A stretch of DNA of 64,000 nt from Diplosphaera chodatii. Taxonomy: Eukaryota > Chlorophyta > Trebouxiophyceae > Prasiolales > Stichococcaceae. A model generated the notes under the pieces. That model worked only from the letters and a program-made list of their open reading frames with translations, was not told the DNA's origin and did not search any database. A program made the position numbers and the translations under genes. Below, in pieces: positions 35,231 through 47,336 of this stretch; the stretch's first letter is position 1, and the number at the start of each line of letters is the position of its first letter. The stretch is from positions 1,426,001 through 1,490,000 of the forward strand of contig JAALGY010000019.1 in NCBI GenBank assembly GCA_032358165.1. Direction: 5' to 3'.

Positions 35231-37623
35231 ATGTTTGGGTCCAAGCCAAAGCTAAGCCCAGTCCACGTACGACTGGCAGCAGGTTTAGGAGCCTTCTTCC
35301 TGACTTGGATCACTTGGAGCCTGCTGGCAACTGGACCTGATGTCAGGGGCAGTCTACAGGTCTGCTCCAGTTCAGTTGCAGCCCCTCGATGCAGATGTCA
35401 GCGAGTGCCTCGATGGCTGCCGTCTCCATTCTGACGCTGCGCTCATACATCATCGGCAAGGTTGGTGCATTGCAGGGGGCCGGGCTGTCAGCATTGCAAC
35501 GGGAGGGTCGACGCATACAGGCATGCACGCCGCATGAGGCAGCAGTGCAGGTGCGACCCTGCCTAAAGGATACAAACACTACTACTGACTGCTAATTGAT
35601 GGTCCAGCGTTGGAGATCGAAGCAATCCTGGCGAAATTGCAGGCACTGCACTTCAAGGAGCACCTGGGCGGCATGAAGGATTACTCCGCCTGCGGCGCCG
35701 GCAGCTGGATGCGCAAGTACCACCAGCTGGCGCCCAAGGGGCCCAAGGCGCGGCGATGTCAGTGAATGCCCTGCCTACGAGCAGCTTGGTGGCCTGCAAA
35801 CCCCTTGCGCGAGAACACATTGACAGCGTGCTGGGCAAAGCAGCAGCTCATACCAGCTGCAAAGCTCCATGCAGCAGTACTTAACAATCCATTGCGAAAC
35901 TCAGGCGCAGCCTCGGTGCTGCAGGTGCTGGTGGACATCGGCTGCAACAAAGGGTACATGAGCGCGGAGATGTTCAGCCTGTTCGCCCCGCAGCTGGCCG
36001 AGGCGCTCAGCCCGCAGGCCGTGCACCGGCACGTAATGCAGCAGGACCCGCCGCCGCCCTACCCCTGCGGCGTGTGCAACGACTGCCTCGGGTGAGCGCG
36101 GTGGCGCCGCCCAACTGCGTACTTCGGTCGGTTCGGGGAGGTGTGCCTCCACCTGCGCTCAGACCAGTGCATCGGGTGATGTTGAAGGGAGCTCGGGCTG
36201 CTGTGTGCAGGAAGTACGATCCGGCTCCCTCCGGTGGGCTGCCGACGGCGTACCCAGTGACGGTGCACAGCTTCGAGCCGTCGAGCACATCGTTCGGGCG
36301 GCTAGTCACGGTGAGCTGACGTCAGCTGCACCTGTGCTTCCGCTGCGTGTCATATTGAAGATCAGAAGCACCTCGGGCGGCAGCCGCACACCTGCTCCAC
36401 TTCAGCCTGTGCTCTGCTGCGCGCAGCTGCGGGAGAGCAGGTTCCCCAAGAACGACAGGCTGCTGCGCTGGGAGCTGCACAACAAGGCGCGCCTCTGCCA
36501 CCACTCGTCCTGCCTCAGCAGAACCTCAGGCATCCATGCAATGCAGGTGGTGCTGGCTGTTGCAGCCCCGCTGGCCTGCTGCTGGCCTGCCACCGTACGC
36601 TACTGCTGCCCTGCAGGCAGTGTCCAACGTGACGGGCACGGTGACCTTTTCAGCGGGCTGCTCCTCGGAGCTGTGCTCCATTCAGTCTGGGGGCAAGGCA
36701 GGCGACAGCGTGCAAGCCACCACTGTTGACGACTTTGTGGCATCGCTGCCCGGATCCTCATCTCCCTCTTTCAAGCTCGACATCCTGAAGATCGACACAG
36801 AAGGTGGGCCTTCACGTGGGAGACATAGCCTGCCTGTGTTGTCAGTGTTGGACAGCCGGCTTGGTGTGTAGGTACATTGCAAGTGCCAAGACGACTTGAA
36901 CATGAAATGGTCGAAAATGGTTGGTGGCGAGATGCAGCTACAGATCAGTGCCGTCAAGTGGGTCGCTCATCCTGCAGGCTTCGACCCAGCAGTGCTGCAG
37001 GGGGCCCGCAAGCTGCTGGCGGCAAAGAAGGCGGCAGTCGTCTATTTTGAGTACAACATTTATTTGCTGTGGGCATCCACGGCGCTGAAGGTGACTAAAA
37101 AAGTCATTTAATTCAGTAATTTGAAAATACAAATTATTCCAATTACTTAAAATTTCTTTCCATAAATAAATCCAGCACGAAAATGTACAGAAATCATCAT
37201 AGTTATTTTCATCAGATATAAATTTATCTTCAAGACTCATAATGTTTTTTTCTCTTTAATATACGGCAGGACGTCATCTCGCAGCTGGAGCAGTACGACT
37301 ACCACTGCTACTTCGAAGGTGGGTTAACACAGCGCTGCCGTTCGTGCAGCTGCTTGAGGCTACAGCAAAGTACAGCCTCCCACGCTGCTTGATTGCACTT
37401 GCGCATGCAGCAGGTAGTGTTGCCGTCCCATCCACAGACAACGGTGTCCTCACAAGCACTGACTGCTCTGTGGAAACATGCAGGTAGGCCGACCTACACG
37501 CGGATCACCGGCTGCTGGGACGATGCATACGAGTTCAAGGGGTGGTCAAATGTGGTGTGCGCCACGAGTGGGCACTTCATGCATGCCGTGCTAGAACGCT
37601 TGTCGTTCAGGGCGCACTTCTGA
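35231..37623 (+). CDS. FkbM-family methyltransferase, membrane-anchored
   Basis: Exons: 35231-35359, 35376-35460 (see below), 35608-35757, 35905-36091, 36211-36310, 36427-36546, 36617-36803, 36978-37090, 37270-37318 and 37484-37623, about 419 residues. The N-terminus has a likely signal anchor (LAAGLGAFFLTWITWSLLA). The SAM-binding start is VLVDIGCNKGYMS, followed by a Cys-rich insert (PYPCGVCNDC), VHSFEPSS (the acidic residue after strand 2), DILKIDTEGFDPAVLQGA and VVYFEYN, in FkbM order. FkbM enzymes O-methylate sugars or similar acceptors; with a membrane anchor, a Golgi or secretory glycan role is plausible but inferred. The N-terminal frame and the next exon differ by one base near 35340-35376. 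Intron 37091-37269 is extremely A+T-rich. Confidence 0.88.
37091..37269 (+). other. Unusually A+T-rich intron in the FkbM gene
   Basis: 179-nt intron with donor GTGACT and acceptor CGGCAG. I count 43 G or C (24%), whereas the flanking exons and other introns are well above 50%. Removing it joins ALK to DVISQLEQYDYHC in phase. Confidence 0.9.
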
Positions 37624-38260
37624 CGGAGGGGCTGTTGTTCAGTGTCAGCAGTGCACAGACATTCGTGCGTGTGAAAAGTGACACGAAGGAAGGCAATCTG
37701 ATCAACGGCCAAGACATCGAAGACCACTTAAATAGTGTGGCAAAACAGTGCTTGCGAGCGAGGCTGCTGCGTTCGTTGGCTGTCAATCAAGAAAGCAAAA
37801 CAATGAACAAACCAGCCATATATCGTGGCCTGCACTGCACTATGCAGCCAAGAATGAGAGCCCGAGGTTCTAGCTACTTGATGGCTAAGCTGAGCACGGC
37901 CACATCTGAACGCCAGTTGGGCGGGTGGCGGCCCATGCCCGCTGTCCAGTGTCTGGCAGCGGCAGATGGCACCCAGTGGTCTGCAAACCCCAGCAGCAAG
38001 GAAGTTGACGTCATGAGCATATACTGTCAACAGACAATTGCACCAAGCAGGAGCGCTGGCAGTCTGTTCACGAGACTGATGTTCACACCAGCAAGGCAAC
38101 GAAGTGTACAACCAGCACGTGCACCTGTCTACATCTAAGCGGGTGGCACTGCGGCAGCTGCAGGTGCCGCCAGTCATGCCTGGCTGCAGACAGCTGCCGT
38201 GCGTGCAGCATCAGCCCATCTCCCAGCCAACCCTACAGGGTTGACGACCTCGGCCTCAGC
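37624..38260. other. Convergent intergenic region
   Basis: Between the 3' ends of the methyltransferase (plus) and the first exostosin gene (minus). No recognisable coding signal. Confidence 0.5.
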
Positions 38261-40531
38261 TCACATTTGTGATTGCCAAAACTGCAGTGCATCTGTGACT
38301 TGCGAGCCAGGGTCCCAGCACGACTGCCATCGCAAAACTGCACACAGCAGACCAGGGCTGTCCCACACCGAAGCGCACCTATCCTGGATGACTGAGAACG
38401 GCGCTGGAAAGCAGGGCTCCTTGAGCAGGCGGTCGATCATGTACTGGTGGACAGCCTCGTAGGTCCACCAGCTGCGGATCTCCGCCAGCTTCCGCTGAGC
38501 CCGCGGCACATCGAACTGCCTGACCAGGTGCGGTATGAACTTGATCTCCTTGCGGTGAATGACGATCGAGATCTGCACAGCTCGAGGGTTAACTATCAGC
38601 CTGCAATCTTGATTGCACGTGCTGTGCTGCATGACATCACAGTGCACATGCAGCACACCATCTCTCATACGGATGGGGTATCAACAAGAGTTCTAGCATG
38701 CACCTCGTTCCAATCGATCAGCTCCTGGTAGGGCAGTATGGGATCGTAGTCCCTGCGAGACTCCAGGGTGTACCACTCTGGACAGTTTGCGCTCCATATC
38801 AAGCGTGCATATCCCTGTGCTCTGACATGAGCACAGAGCTGCAAGCCCCATGCTGGCCAATACCAGCCACAGAAGTCATGATGCTGCAACATAACGGATT
38901 CAGTGCTCAACGTGGCAGGCGCACCAGATGAAGATGGGGATGCTGCCCAGCTGCAGCGCCTCGTACATGCGCCAGCTGGCGGACCCGTGGCCCCGCGGCG
39001 CCAGCGTGAAGTTGGACCGCTCAATGATGTGGAACGTGTCCTCCAGCTTGGCCTGTGTACATCAGTCAATACTCGAGTGTGGTTGCAGATCAGTAGTTGC
39101 AGATCGGTGCTGCTTCAAACGACTGCACCAGATGCGCAGCCTGGATTGCCATAGTGCTTGCAAAGCTGCAGGCCTGCCTATGTCGCCATGTGGTCGCCGT
39201 GTCAGCAGGCCCGAGGCGGACCTTGCCGATCGTGAACCCCGGCTCCGACACCAGGGCCGTCGCCATCTCCTGCCGCAGCCGGTGCGACGTCAGGTCCCCC
39301 AGGAAGTTGACGTTTACATCCCGTGGCAGGCCCCCCCGCGGCTTCTGCACCTGCTCCATCAGTCAGTTAAACCTGTGCACTCGCAAGCGAGGCCATCGTC
39401 GTGCTCGGTACTACGTCGACGATGGGGCACAGCTGGCGGCAAAGCACTTGCCTTCTTGAGCAGGGGGATGGGCACCGAGCGCACGCCCCGCGTCGTGGCG
39501 CACGCCGAGAAGAGCAGCAGGTCCAGCCCGGGCGGCACCTGCATGCCCGCTATCACCATGCCCTTGTCCTGCGCAGGCAGTCACCATCTGCATGTCATCG
39601 TTGCACAGCGCCCGCGCACAGGCTTGCCTGGCACTGACGAAGCCAACCTGCCGGACACTAAAGCCAGCAACATGCACAGGCTATGTGGTAGGCCGCGCAA
39701 CGGCTATGCACTTATGCACCGTGGTAGGCCATCACGTACCATCATGTACACGGAGAAGTAGGTATACTCGGGCTTCAGGGTGGTGAGGTACTTCAGCATC
39801 TCCTGCTTCCGCGGCTTGTCGCACTTGAAGTAGCAGTCGATCCACAGCACGGGGATGTAGATGCGGTCGCCCATGTCCGTGCCGGCAGCCCGGCGCTCCT
39901 TCCAGTGCTCCAGCCACAGGTTCTCGATCCAGGGGCCCTTCCACCCTTCGGATGGAACCGGCAGGGTTCTGAGGCCGCTGCAGCATCTTGTGTGTTGTCA
40001 GACAGCCAAGAATCTGCGATGCTTCCTTCGCATGCGCCGGTAGACCTGTTTCGGAGAAGTGAGCAGTACAACACCTGCTGGCACTCCAGCACTTACCTGC
40101 CCACTGGAGCATAGGTGCAGCAAAGCGTTTGGCGTCCTCCAGAAGGAAGTCCTGATAGTCACGCCGCGCCTATTGCAACCATGGCTTGTGGTCAAGCTTG
40201 CTGCCCTGCCTGCTCTGAAATATGAAGCACAGTGGCGTGAGCACTTGACAGGTTGGCCACCGCGCCACTGCTGCCGCACCTGCTGCTGCGCTGCGCTGAA
40301 ACGCTCGCGGGGCCGGCAGCCGTCCGGCGACGTCGTCGACATGGCCATCGACCGCGATCCGAAGCTGGGCAACTGTGAGGCGTTGAGAGCCACGTGCTTG
40401 AACTGTGCGTCGATACGCGCTGCATCGAGCTTGGCTGGGCCCCTTGATCTGTAGGCTGCCACCAGCAGCAAGCCGAACGCCGCCGCGATGGTGGTGTACA
40501 CAGCCTTGGTACGTGCTGTCTTGGACCGCAT
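38261..40531 (-). CDS. Exostosin/GT47-type glycosyltransferase, copy 1
   Basis: Eight exons close in phase to 421 residues: 40531-40280, 40169-40097, 39945-39740, 39568-39452, 39350-39222, 39052-38925, 38752-38704 and 38572-38261. ATG at 40531 gives a type II membrane anchor (VYTTIAAAFGLLLVAAY), as expected for a Golgi enzyme. Exostosin-family signatures: GDRIYIPVLWIDCYF, LDLLLFSACATTRGVRSVP, SNFTLAPRGHGSASWRMYEA and LQLGSIPIFIW. Such enzymes transfer sugars onto polysaccharides or glycoproteins. The intron after 39452 has a GC donor (GCAAGT). The C-terminus departs from its two paralogues: after PAPFS it runs 43 more residues instead of ending in WGTE, so a last intron with donor GTGCGC may have been read through. 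Confidence 0.87.
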
Positions 40532-41350
40532 TCGCCCACGGACGCTGTCTGTGGCAATAACGCAACAGCTGATGTAGCTGCACCTGGTGCAAGCATGTAG
40601 CGAAGTTGTCACGCCAGCTTACCAGGCGTTGTGACTCAGAAATACTCTTACACTGCAGAAGCATGCAACCGTGTGATAAGATGCTCCAATTTCAGGCACA
40701 CGATCGTTGCAACGCGTGCAGTCACATGGACTTCAATGCAAAGGGATGGCAGCTGTACTGCTGACTGGTACGGTCCTGCATCCTGTTACACTGGCCAGAC
40801 GCACCGGTGCTTGCTCATGCCCTGAAGGCTGATCTTGTCCGAAATGCCTTGAGAAATGCAGGACATAGCTACGGCCGCTATACGCTGGCATTGCTGATTC
40901 AGCGAGCTTGAAAAGAAGCGCATGTGGCGGCATGGATGCTCATCGCATAGCTGGAGTCGCTGTCTGCGGTTGTCCTTTGATATGGGTCACAGCAAACATG
41001 CTTTGATTTCATGTCATATTTGCAACTTGTAGTCGCTTGACTCGAGTCATGTGACAACGCTCAACCACATCCTGACTGACACAAGAGTGAGCGTGCTGTG
41101 CTGCTATCATTGCAGGCACGGAGAATTGGACAGAGTACCACTTAATCTGGATTGCTAATAAGAATGACCTCTACCTGAGCAAACGATCTATGTGGTCTCC
41201 ACTGAGCAGCCACGCCAGAGTCAAAGCCAAACAACCTTTAAGATCAACACTGAAGTCATGTCCTGCCCACATGTGAGGCGAACAACCACCTGCTGAAGAC
41301 TATAACGACACTTTGCCAAGACAACCCGCTTGAGTAAGTACAGTGAAGCC
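40532..41350. other. Intergenic region between exostosin copies 1 and 2
   Basis: No coding signal recognised. A minus-strand TGTAA (TTACA at about 40788) could serve as a poly(A) signal for copy 2. The promoter of copy 1 should be at the left end. Confidence 0.45.
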
Positions 41351-43683
41351 TCACTCCGTGCCCCAGAGATCGTTCCACGTTGACACTGGCGCCGGGTGGC
41401 AGTGCTCACGCCGCAGGCGGTCGATCATGTACTGCTCGCTGAAGTCGTAGGTCCACACGTTCTTCAGCTCCGCCAGCCGCCGCTGTGCACGCTGGACGTC
41501 GAAGGCGGCGATCAGGTGCGGGATCAGGTGGATCTCCTTGCGGTGCACCGTGATGGCTATCTGCAACATCAGAAGCAGTGTCAAGCTGGCAGGCAACATG
41601 TCATCACCGATGGCATCCGAGCCAGGTACAGTAGTCTGCTTCCTGATGGACCATCTGTGCACAGCACAAGCAGTGCTGCTCCCACCTCGTTCCAGTCCAG
41701 CAGCTCCTGGAATGGCAGCAGCGGGTCGGTATCTGCAGGCAGGCAGCAGCTGGTGTCCTGGCCTCATCGCTGCACAAGCATCGGGTAGATTAGTAGACAT
41801 CGGCGGCTCAGCGTTGAGGGCGAGCGTGCCAGGCAGCGGGAGCGCAGCGTGCGTGCTTGCCCCATATGAAGACGGGGATGCTGCCGAGCTGCAGCGCCTC
41901 GTACATGCGGAAGGAGCCGCTGCTGTGGCCCCGCGGCGCCAGTGTAAACACCGAGCGCTCGACCAGCTGGACGGTCCGATTGGTGGTGGCCTCCGCAAAC
42001 AAGTAGCCCTGGAACGCAGCAGCGCACTTCAAAACCAGCTTGTGCACCGTACACTCACTGGGTTCTGCACCGCGTTGCTATGCTAGTTTGTTGCCTCAAC
42101 AGGCTGTGCCGCCTGTAAATTGCGTTTCTGCACGGGGTGGTGTTGATCCTTCAAAAGCAAGCCGAGTGGCACAGCTGTGAAGCGTCACATATGCACTCCC
42201 CGTGCGGCGCCATGTCGTCATCAAAGGGACTTCTTCATCAACTAGGCAAAACCGCTGGCAGGTGGCGCACGGGCAGGGCTGCTGCCACACCATCGTGCAC
42301 ATGCCACCTCACCTGTGACCGCAGCTGATGTACCATCTCCTGCCGTAGCGCATGTGACTTTGCGTTCCCTACAAAGCTGACGTGGATGTCCTTTGGCAGG
42401 CCCTTCGGCTGCAGCACCTGCGCACGGCAGTAGTGCACTCTTGAAAAGCTCGATCAGGACGACTAACCCGTCCAGACGCCAGGGCAGCAAGTAGAACAAC
42501 AGGTCGATTGCCCAATGCGGGCGCGCAGTGGCCTCTGGGACCGCGAGTTCTGCCATTTGAGGTCGAACACACCAAGCTTCCATCAGTGCGAGCGCCCACC
42601 TTCTTCAGGAGAGGCAGAGGCACGGTGCGCATGCCGCGCATGGTAGCGCCTTGCGAGAACACCAGGAGGTCCAGCCCCGGAGGGAGTCTCAGGTTGCTGA
42701 AGATCAGGCCCTTGTCCTGCGCGGGAAGGTGCCGCCCGTCAGCCGTTTAGACAGTGCAATGGCAACATCACAGGTGCTTTATATATTTGCAGCAAGCTGT
42801 ATGGCCACATGCCAGTGAAGCGAGGGGTCTTGGGCATGGCCTGCTGCCAGGTAGGTGCCACTGGCATGGCGCACCATCGTGTAGACAGTCACATATCTGT
42901 ACTCCGGCCTGAGGGTTCTCAAACACCCTGCGACAGCCGTCGAGCTTCACGTACAAGCTGATGACAAACATGTGCCAAGAGCACATGCGTCTGCTGGAAC
43001 CCAGCTCACCCCCGCCATGCACATGTCTGATGGCTGCTGCCGTGCTGCGCCTTTGCAAACCTGTGAGGTCCGCCTTCTGCTCCTGACTGCAGCCGAAAAG
43101 GCAGTCGAACCACATGATGGGCAGGTACACCCGGTCCCCCACATCCTGCCCCGCGGCAAACAGCGCCGCAAAGTGGTCCCGGAATGTGCTCTCCAGCCAG
43201 GGCCCAGAGAAGCCTGCAACCAGCGCCCTGGACGCTTCATGCGTGCCCTGCGCTGTGCTGTCATCCTGGCATGCTGGCCACCGTGCTAGTTTGTGGCTGA
43301 GTCTGCACACGGGCGACCAGGCATGCACAGCGGAGAACGCAGTACCGCATCACCAAAGCATCACCTGCCCACTTGACGTGCTGCAGGTTGCCATGGCGCC
43401 GCACAGCGTCGTCCAGCAGGAACTGCTGATACGACCGCTTCGCTGCCGCCGCTGTGGTGTTCAGGCTGCTGCGCCCGCTGCACAGCTGCAGGACGCCGGC
43501 GCCACCTGCGGCACTCTGCGATGCGCGTGCACTTTGCTGCAGTGGCGGGGTAACTTCAGTATGCTGTGGCTCTGCACCAAGCTTCGAGGTTACTGTGCCA
43601 AGCAGTAGGCAGGCGCAAATGCCTGCGGCTACAGCAACCAGGATCGAGGACCGCTGCCGGTTGCACTCGGAGCCGCCGATCAT
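41351..43683 (-). CDS. Exostosin/GT47-type glycosyltransferase, copy 2
   Basis: Eight exons close in phase to 383 residues: 43683-43365, 43213-43061, 42927-42875, 42716-42600, 42417-42313, 42008-41861, 41732-41686 and 41560-41351. N-terminal anchor SSILVAVAAGICACLLLGTV; then GPWLESTFRDHF, GDRVYLPIMWFDCLFGC, LDLLVFSQGATMRGMRTVP, SVFTLAPRGHSSGSFRMYEA, LQLGSIPVFIW, and the C-terminus HPAPVSTWNDLWGTE. The start at 43683 is the first ATG in frame before the anchor. The intron after 41861 has a GC donor (GCAAGC), and its position is shifted by 2 nt relative to copy 1. Likely a Golgi glycosyltransferase; donor and acceptor unknown. Confidence 0.9.
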
Positions 43684-44473
43684 GAGCACATATGGCCAGC
43701 CACGCGGTCTGGATCATCAGCATATGTTGCGTACAGTGGTATACCAAATGCGCTCTTTACCAGGACGTCGGATGACTGCGGCATTTTACTAAAATGACGT
43801 CACGCGGTCTAAATGGCAATGCTCATCATACAAGCCCGCAAGCTATCTCTGGTCAGATGTACAGCTTGAAAGGATTGTTGGCTGCATCTGATCTTCCGAC
43901 CGGCGTCTAAACGCGAGCTTGACGAAGCGGAGTTGTACGGAATGTTGGGTGACAAACGGCTGGTGCAGCTGAGCATTTCATGGTTTCATCGCACCTGGCA
44001 CGTCTGGAAACGCAATTCATGGCGTTTGGGTTCAACATGTGCGTTATTGGCGCCTTCGACGATGCAGGACCACGTTGTGTTGCTGCAGTGGTGCTAAGTC
44101 TCTGATGACCCTGAGGTACAATCTACAGCTTTCACAATTGGTGTACATGGTATACAAGAGCAGCGCAACCTCAACAGATACGTGCTCGCCTCAATGGAAG
44201 CGGTGGCTTACTCCGCCAACGTAAATGTCATGTGCACAGGGCGCCCAGTCTTGGCATATAGTGGGCCACCCCGGTGCGGATCATCACCAATGCTACACCC
44301 CGCGTACATGAAGCAATACTGCATGCGTCCTAGTAACAGCCTGCCAAAAATCATCTGACTGATGGTGTGGACGGATGCATGCATCCGCTTGGGTAGAGCG
44401 GCATCACCTTTGCTGGGTACTGTACAAGGTGCTGATCACCATCAGACCTGAAACCGTGCGGGCCTCCGCTGCG
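43684..44473. other. Intergenic region between exostosin copies 2 and 3
   Basis: No coding signal recognised; short frames only. Should contain the promoter of copy 2. Confidence 0.45.
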
Positions 44474-46632
44474 CTACTCCGTACCCCACATGTCGCTCCA
44501 CACCGACACGGGCGCCGGGTGGCAGTGCTCTCGACGGAGGCGGTCGACCATGTACCGGTGGCAGAAGTCGTACGTCCACATGTGCCGGAGCTCTGCCAAT
44601 CGGCGCTGCGCCCTTTCAAGATTAAACATTGCAATCATATGCGGTACGAGCTTCAACTCCCTGCGGTGGACGATGATCGCGATCTACGAGCAACACACAG
44701 GATGACGTGAGCGGTGAGTTGCTGTCAAGGAGCTGTGGCTGCCCCCATGCACTACAACTTTGGCAGGCTGTCATGCGTGCTCGCTCGAACTCAGAAGGAT
44801 GCCTGCACAACCACTAGTGACAAGGGCATAGATCCAGGCTGACCTCGTTCCAGTCGAGCAACTCCTGGTATGGGATGACAGGATCGTAATCCCACACATA
44901 CACAGGGACGCTGCCCAGCTGCAGGGCCTCGTACCTGCATGGACTCACCCCGGACCTGAATTAGCAGGGTGTGTCTACCAGCTGCATGGGTTTGACCCGG
45001 CATCAGCGAAAACACAAGCAGCACGGGCACAAGGAGGTGCAGCCTCATCATGCATGTGCATTTGCGCAAGTCAAGACATGGCAGGTGGATTCGGCTCACA
45101 TCCGCCAGGAGCTGGACCCATGGCCCCGTGGCGCCAGCGTGAAGTTGGAGCGCTCAGTGATCTGGAAGCTCTCGTCATTGGCTGCCGTGGATATCGTGAA
45201 CCCCTGCAGTACGGTGTGACAGCAAGACTGTGGCAGCCTGCCCAACAAACGACACAAAGGGGAGTTGCTAGGTACAGTGTTGAACAATAATGTGTACAGC
45301 AGACGCTGCCGCTGCAGCCAGCGTGCAGCGCATGTCCATGGGGACTTTGAGTCTCCGATGTTCGTGCGGGGCCCAGCAACTAGCACCTGGGGCTCAAGCG
45401 CCTCCACCATCTCCTGCCGCAGCGCATGTGACTTCTGCGAGCCCAGGAAGCTGGCGTTGACGTCCTTCGGCAGCCCCCTCGGCTTCAGCACCTGCTCCAC
45501 GGCAGCTCGACTCTGAGCGCCGAGCTGCACTGTCAGAAGGCATGCAACCAATGCCGCCATGTCCACTTGGCATACCCTGACATTCGCTGCCAAGTACACA
45601 ATAGGGCAGAGGGCAGTACATCCTTCTTGGAGACTGCAAGCCTCAGGATGTCCCTTTCGGCTGCTCTGCCCACCTGCTTCAGCATGGGCAGAGGCACTGT
45701 GCGCAGGCCCCGCATGGTGGCGTCACAGGAGAACACCAGCAGGTCGAGTTGTGGTGGTATCGCGACATTGCTCATGTGCTCGAGGCCCTTGTCCATCAGG
45801 TACACTGTGAAGTATTTGTACACAGGCCGCAGCTGCATCAAGTAGCCTGGTACAGGGCAAGAGGCAGGCTTGATAGCCATCAGCAGCATCATGCATGTCC
45901 GCCATGACGGTCGTGACATGACCCACTCAAAGGAAAGATCAAAGGCAACTCGACGGCAGACGACAGCCGCTGAAGCTCTTGATGCATGCTGCACTACTGA
46001 GGTCACCTTTGAGGTTCCCTTTCTGCTGTTTGCTGCACCCGAAGTGGCAGTCGAACCACATGATGGGCAGGTACACTCTGTCGCCTAGGTCCTGTCCCGC
46101 AGCGAAGAGCCGCACAAAATGATCACGGAATGTGTTCTCAATCCAGGGGCCCCCGTGACCTGATGCAGCACAGTACACAGCTATTTCTACGAGACTCCTT
46201 GTTGGTTGAGCATACGTGACATCATCATGCTCTAGGCCGCAACAATGGTCATACATCAGCAGGCTGCACGCATCGGGCCTCCACGGTCTGCCAGCATGAC
46301 CCAAGCACATCACTCAAGATTTAGACATGATCTACCTGCAAATTTGACGGTCTTGACTGCAAAACGGCGTTGTGCATCGTCCAGAAGTGATTGCTGGTAA
46401 GACCGGCGTGCTGCCACAGCTGTTGCGTTTAGGCGTGGCCGCAGAGCTGATCTATACTGATGCCACTTGGAGCCGACTCGCTTGTGTGCACCAGGCTGGT
46501 ATCATACTGTACTGCGCTGCTGCTGATAAAGTGGGCTTCAAGCCCGCAAAAGATCATACATACTGCAAACCCAGTGGCGGCACACAGCAGGTACACGACT
46601 GGCCGCCTTGCCCCGTCAGAGCTCGCTGCCAT
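44474..46632 (-). CDS. Exostosin/GT47-type glycosyltransferase, copy 3
   Basis: Exons: 46632-46336 (with a frame break inside), 46159-46007, 45846-45674, 45491-45387, 45203-45100, 44934-44844 and 44683-44474. N-terminal anchor VVYLLCAATGFAVCMIFCGL; then GPWIENTFRDHFVRLF, GDRVYLPIMWFDCHFGC, LDLLVFSCDATMRGLRTVP, SNFTLAPRGHGSSSWRM joined to YEALQLGSVPVYVW, and the C-terminus HPAPVSVWSDMWGTE. The first exon changes frame between the anchor and RLNATAVAARRSYQQ. A 35-nt intron (GTGCAC...ATCAG) would repair the frame and give 365 residues, but is unusually short, so an indel is as likely. Introns differ in position from copies 1 and 2. Confidence 0.85.
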
Positions 46633-47336
46633 GTGGTCTGGCTAGCTCGATCGACACACAGATTGAGCAGCACTCCACGTTGCGAGACTTGTTCCACTGC
46701 ACAGGTACATGTTATTGCACGCAATTGGCTGACTGACTGCCAGTCCGGTACAGTGTGTTACACCACTGACAAGCCAATTGCAGATGGTATCAATGCTGAT
46801 GCCGTTCTATATCAGCAAGTAGTAAATTGCTAGTACATTGCTGAATCAACTTGCGATGGTACGAATAGCATCGAGTGCTGACGAACCTTGTTCACGACGT
46901 GCACCAAAGGAATCGGCAGTGACAAGTGCAGGCGTCGTTTGCTGGCCCAACGACATCGTTACGTACAATGCCAAAATACATTGTTCTACAGCACGAAATC
47001 TGAAAGCTGACGGCATGAAGGGTCTTGAGCAACCAAGCAACAACAACTGATACAGGTTCCGAAGATGCTATTCACTACAGGGTGCAGACAGCAGCACCGC
47101 AGCCTTGACCGATGACTACCACCAACTCCCTCGCAAACTGGCTGCGACCGTGCATGAGCCGTGGGCGAACAGGTGAACGCACTTCTGCCCTTACAGTGGG
47201 CACCCACAGCTGATGGCTCTTTGTGCAGTGCGCCGTGCCCGCGGCTACATGATGTTACAGGGGCCATCGCCACTCAGACGGTCAAACTCCGCCTTGACAA
47301 GCCTGCAACGATTGGGTCGAAGGGTTACAAGATGCT
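46633..47336. other. Intergenic region
   Basis: Upstream of exostosin copy 3 and downstream of the LON/RING gene. Holds minus-strand TGTAA motifs at 47325-47329 and near 47248. No coding signal recognised. Confidence 0.5.
47325..47329 (-). terminator. Poly(A) signal TGTAA of the TPR-RING-LON gene
   Basis: TTACA on the plus strand (TGTAA on the gene strand) a few bases beyond the stop codon of the minus-strand gene. A second copy lies near 47248. Confidence 0.4.
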
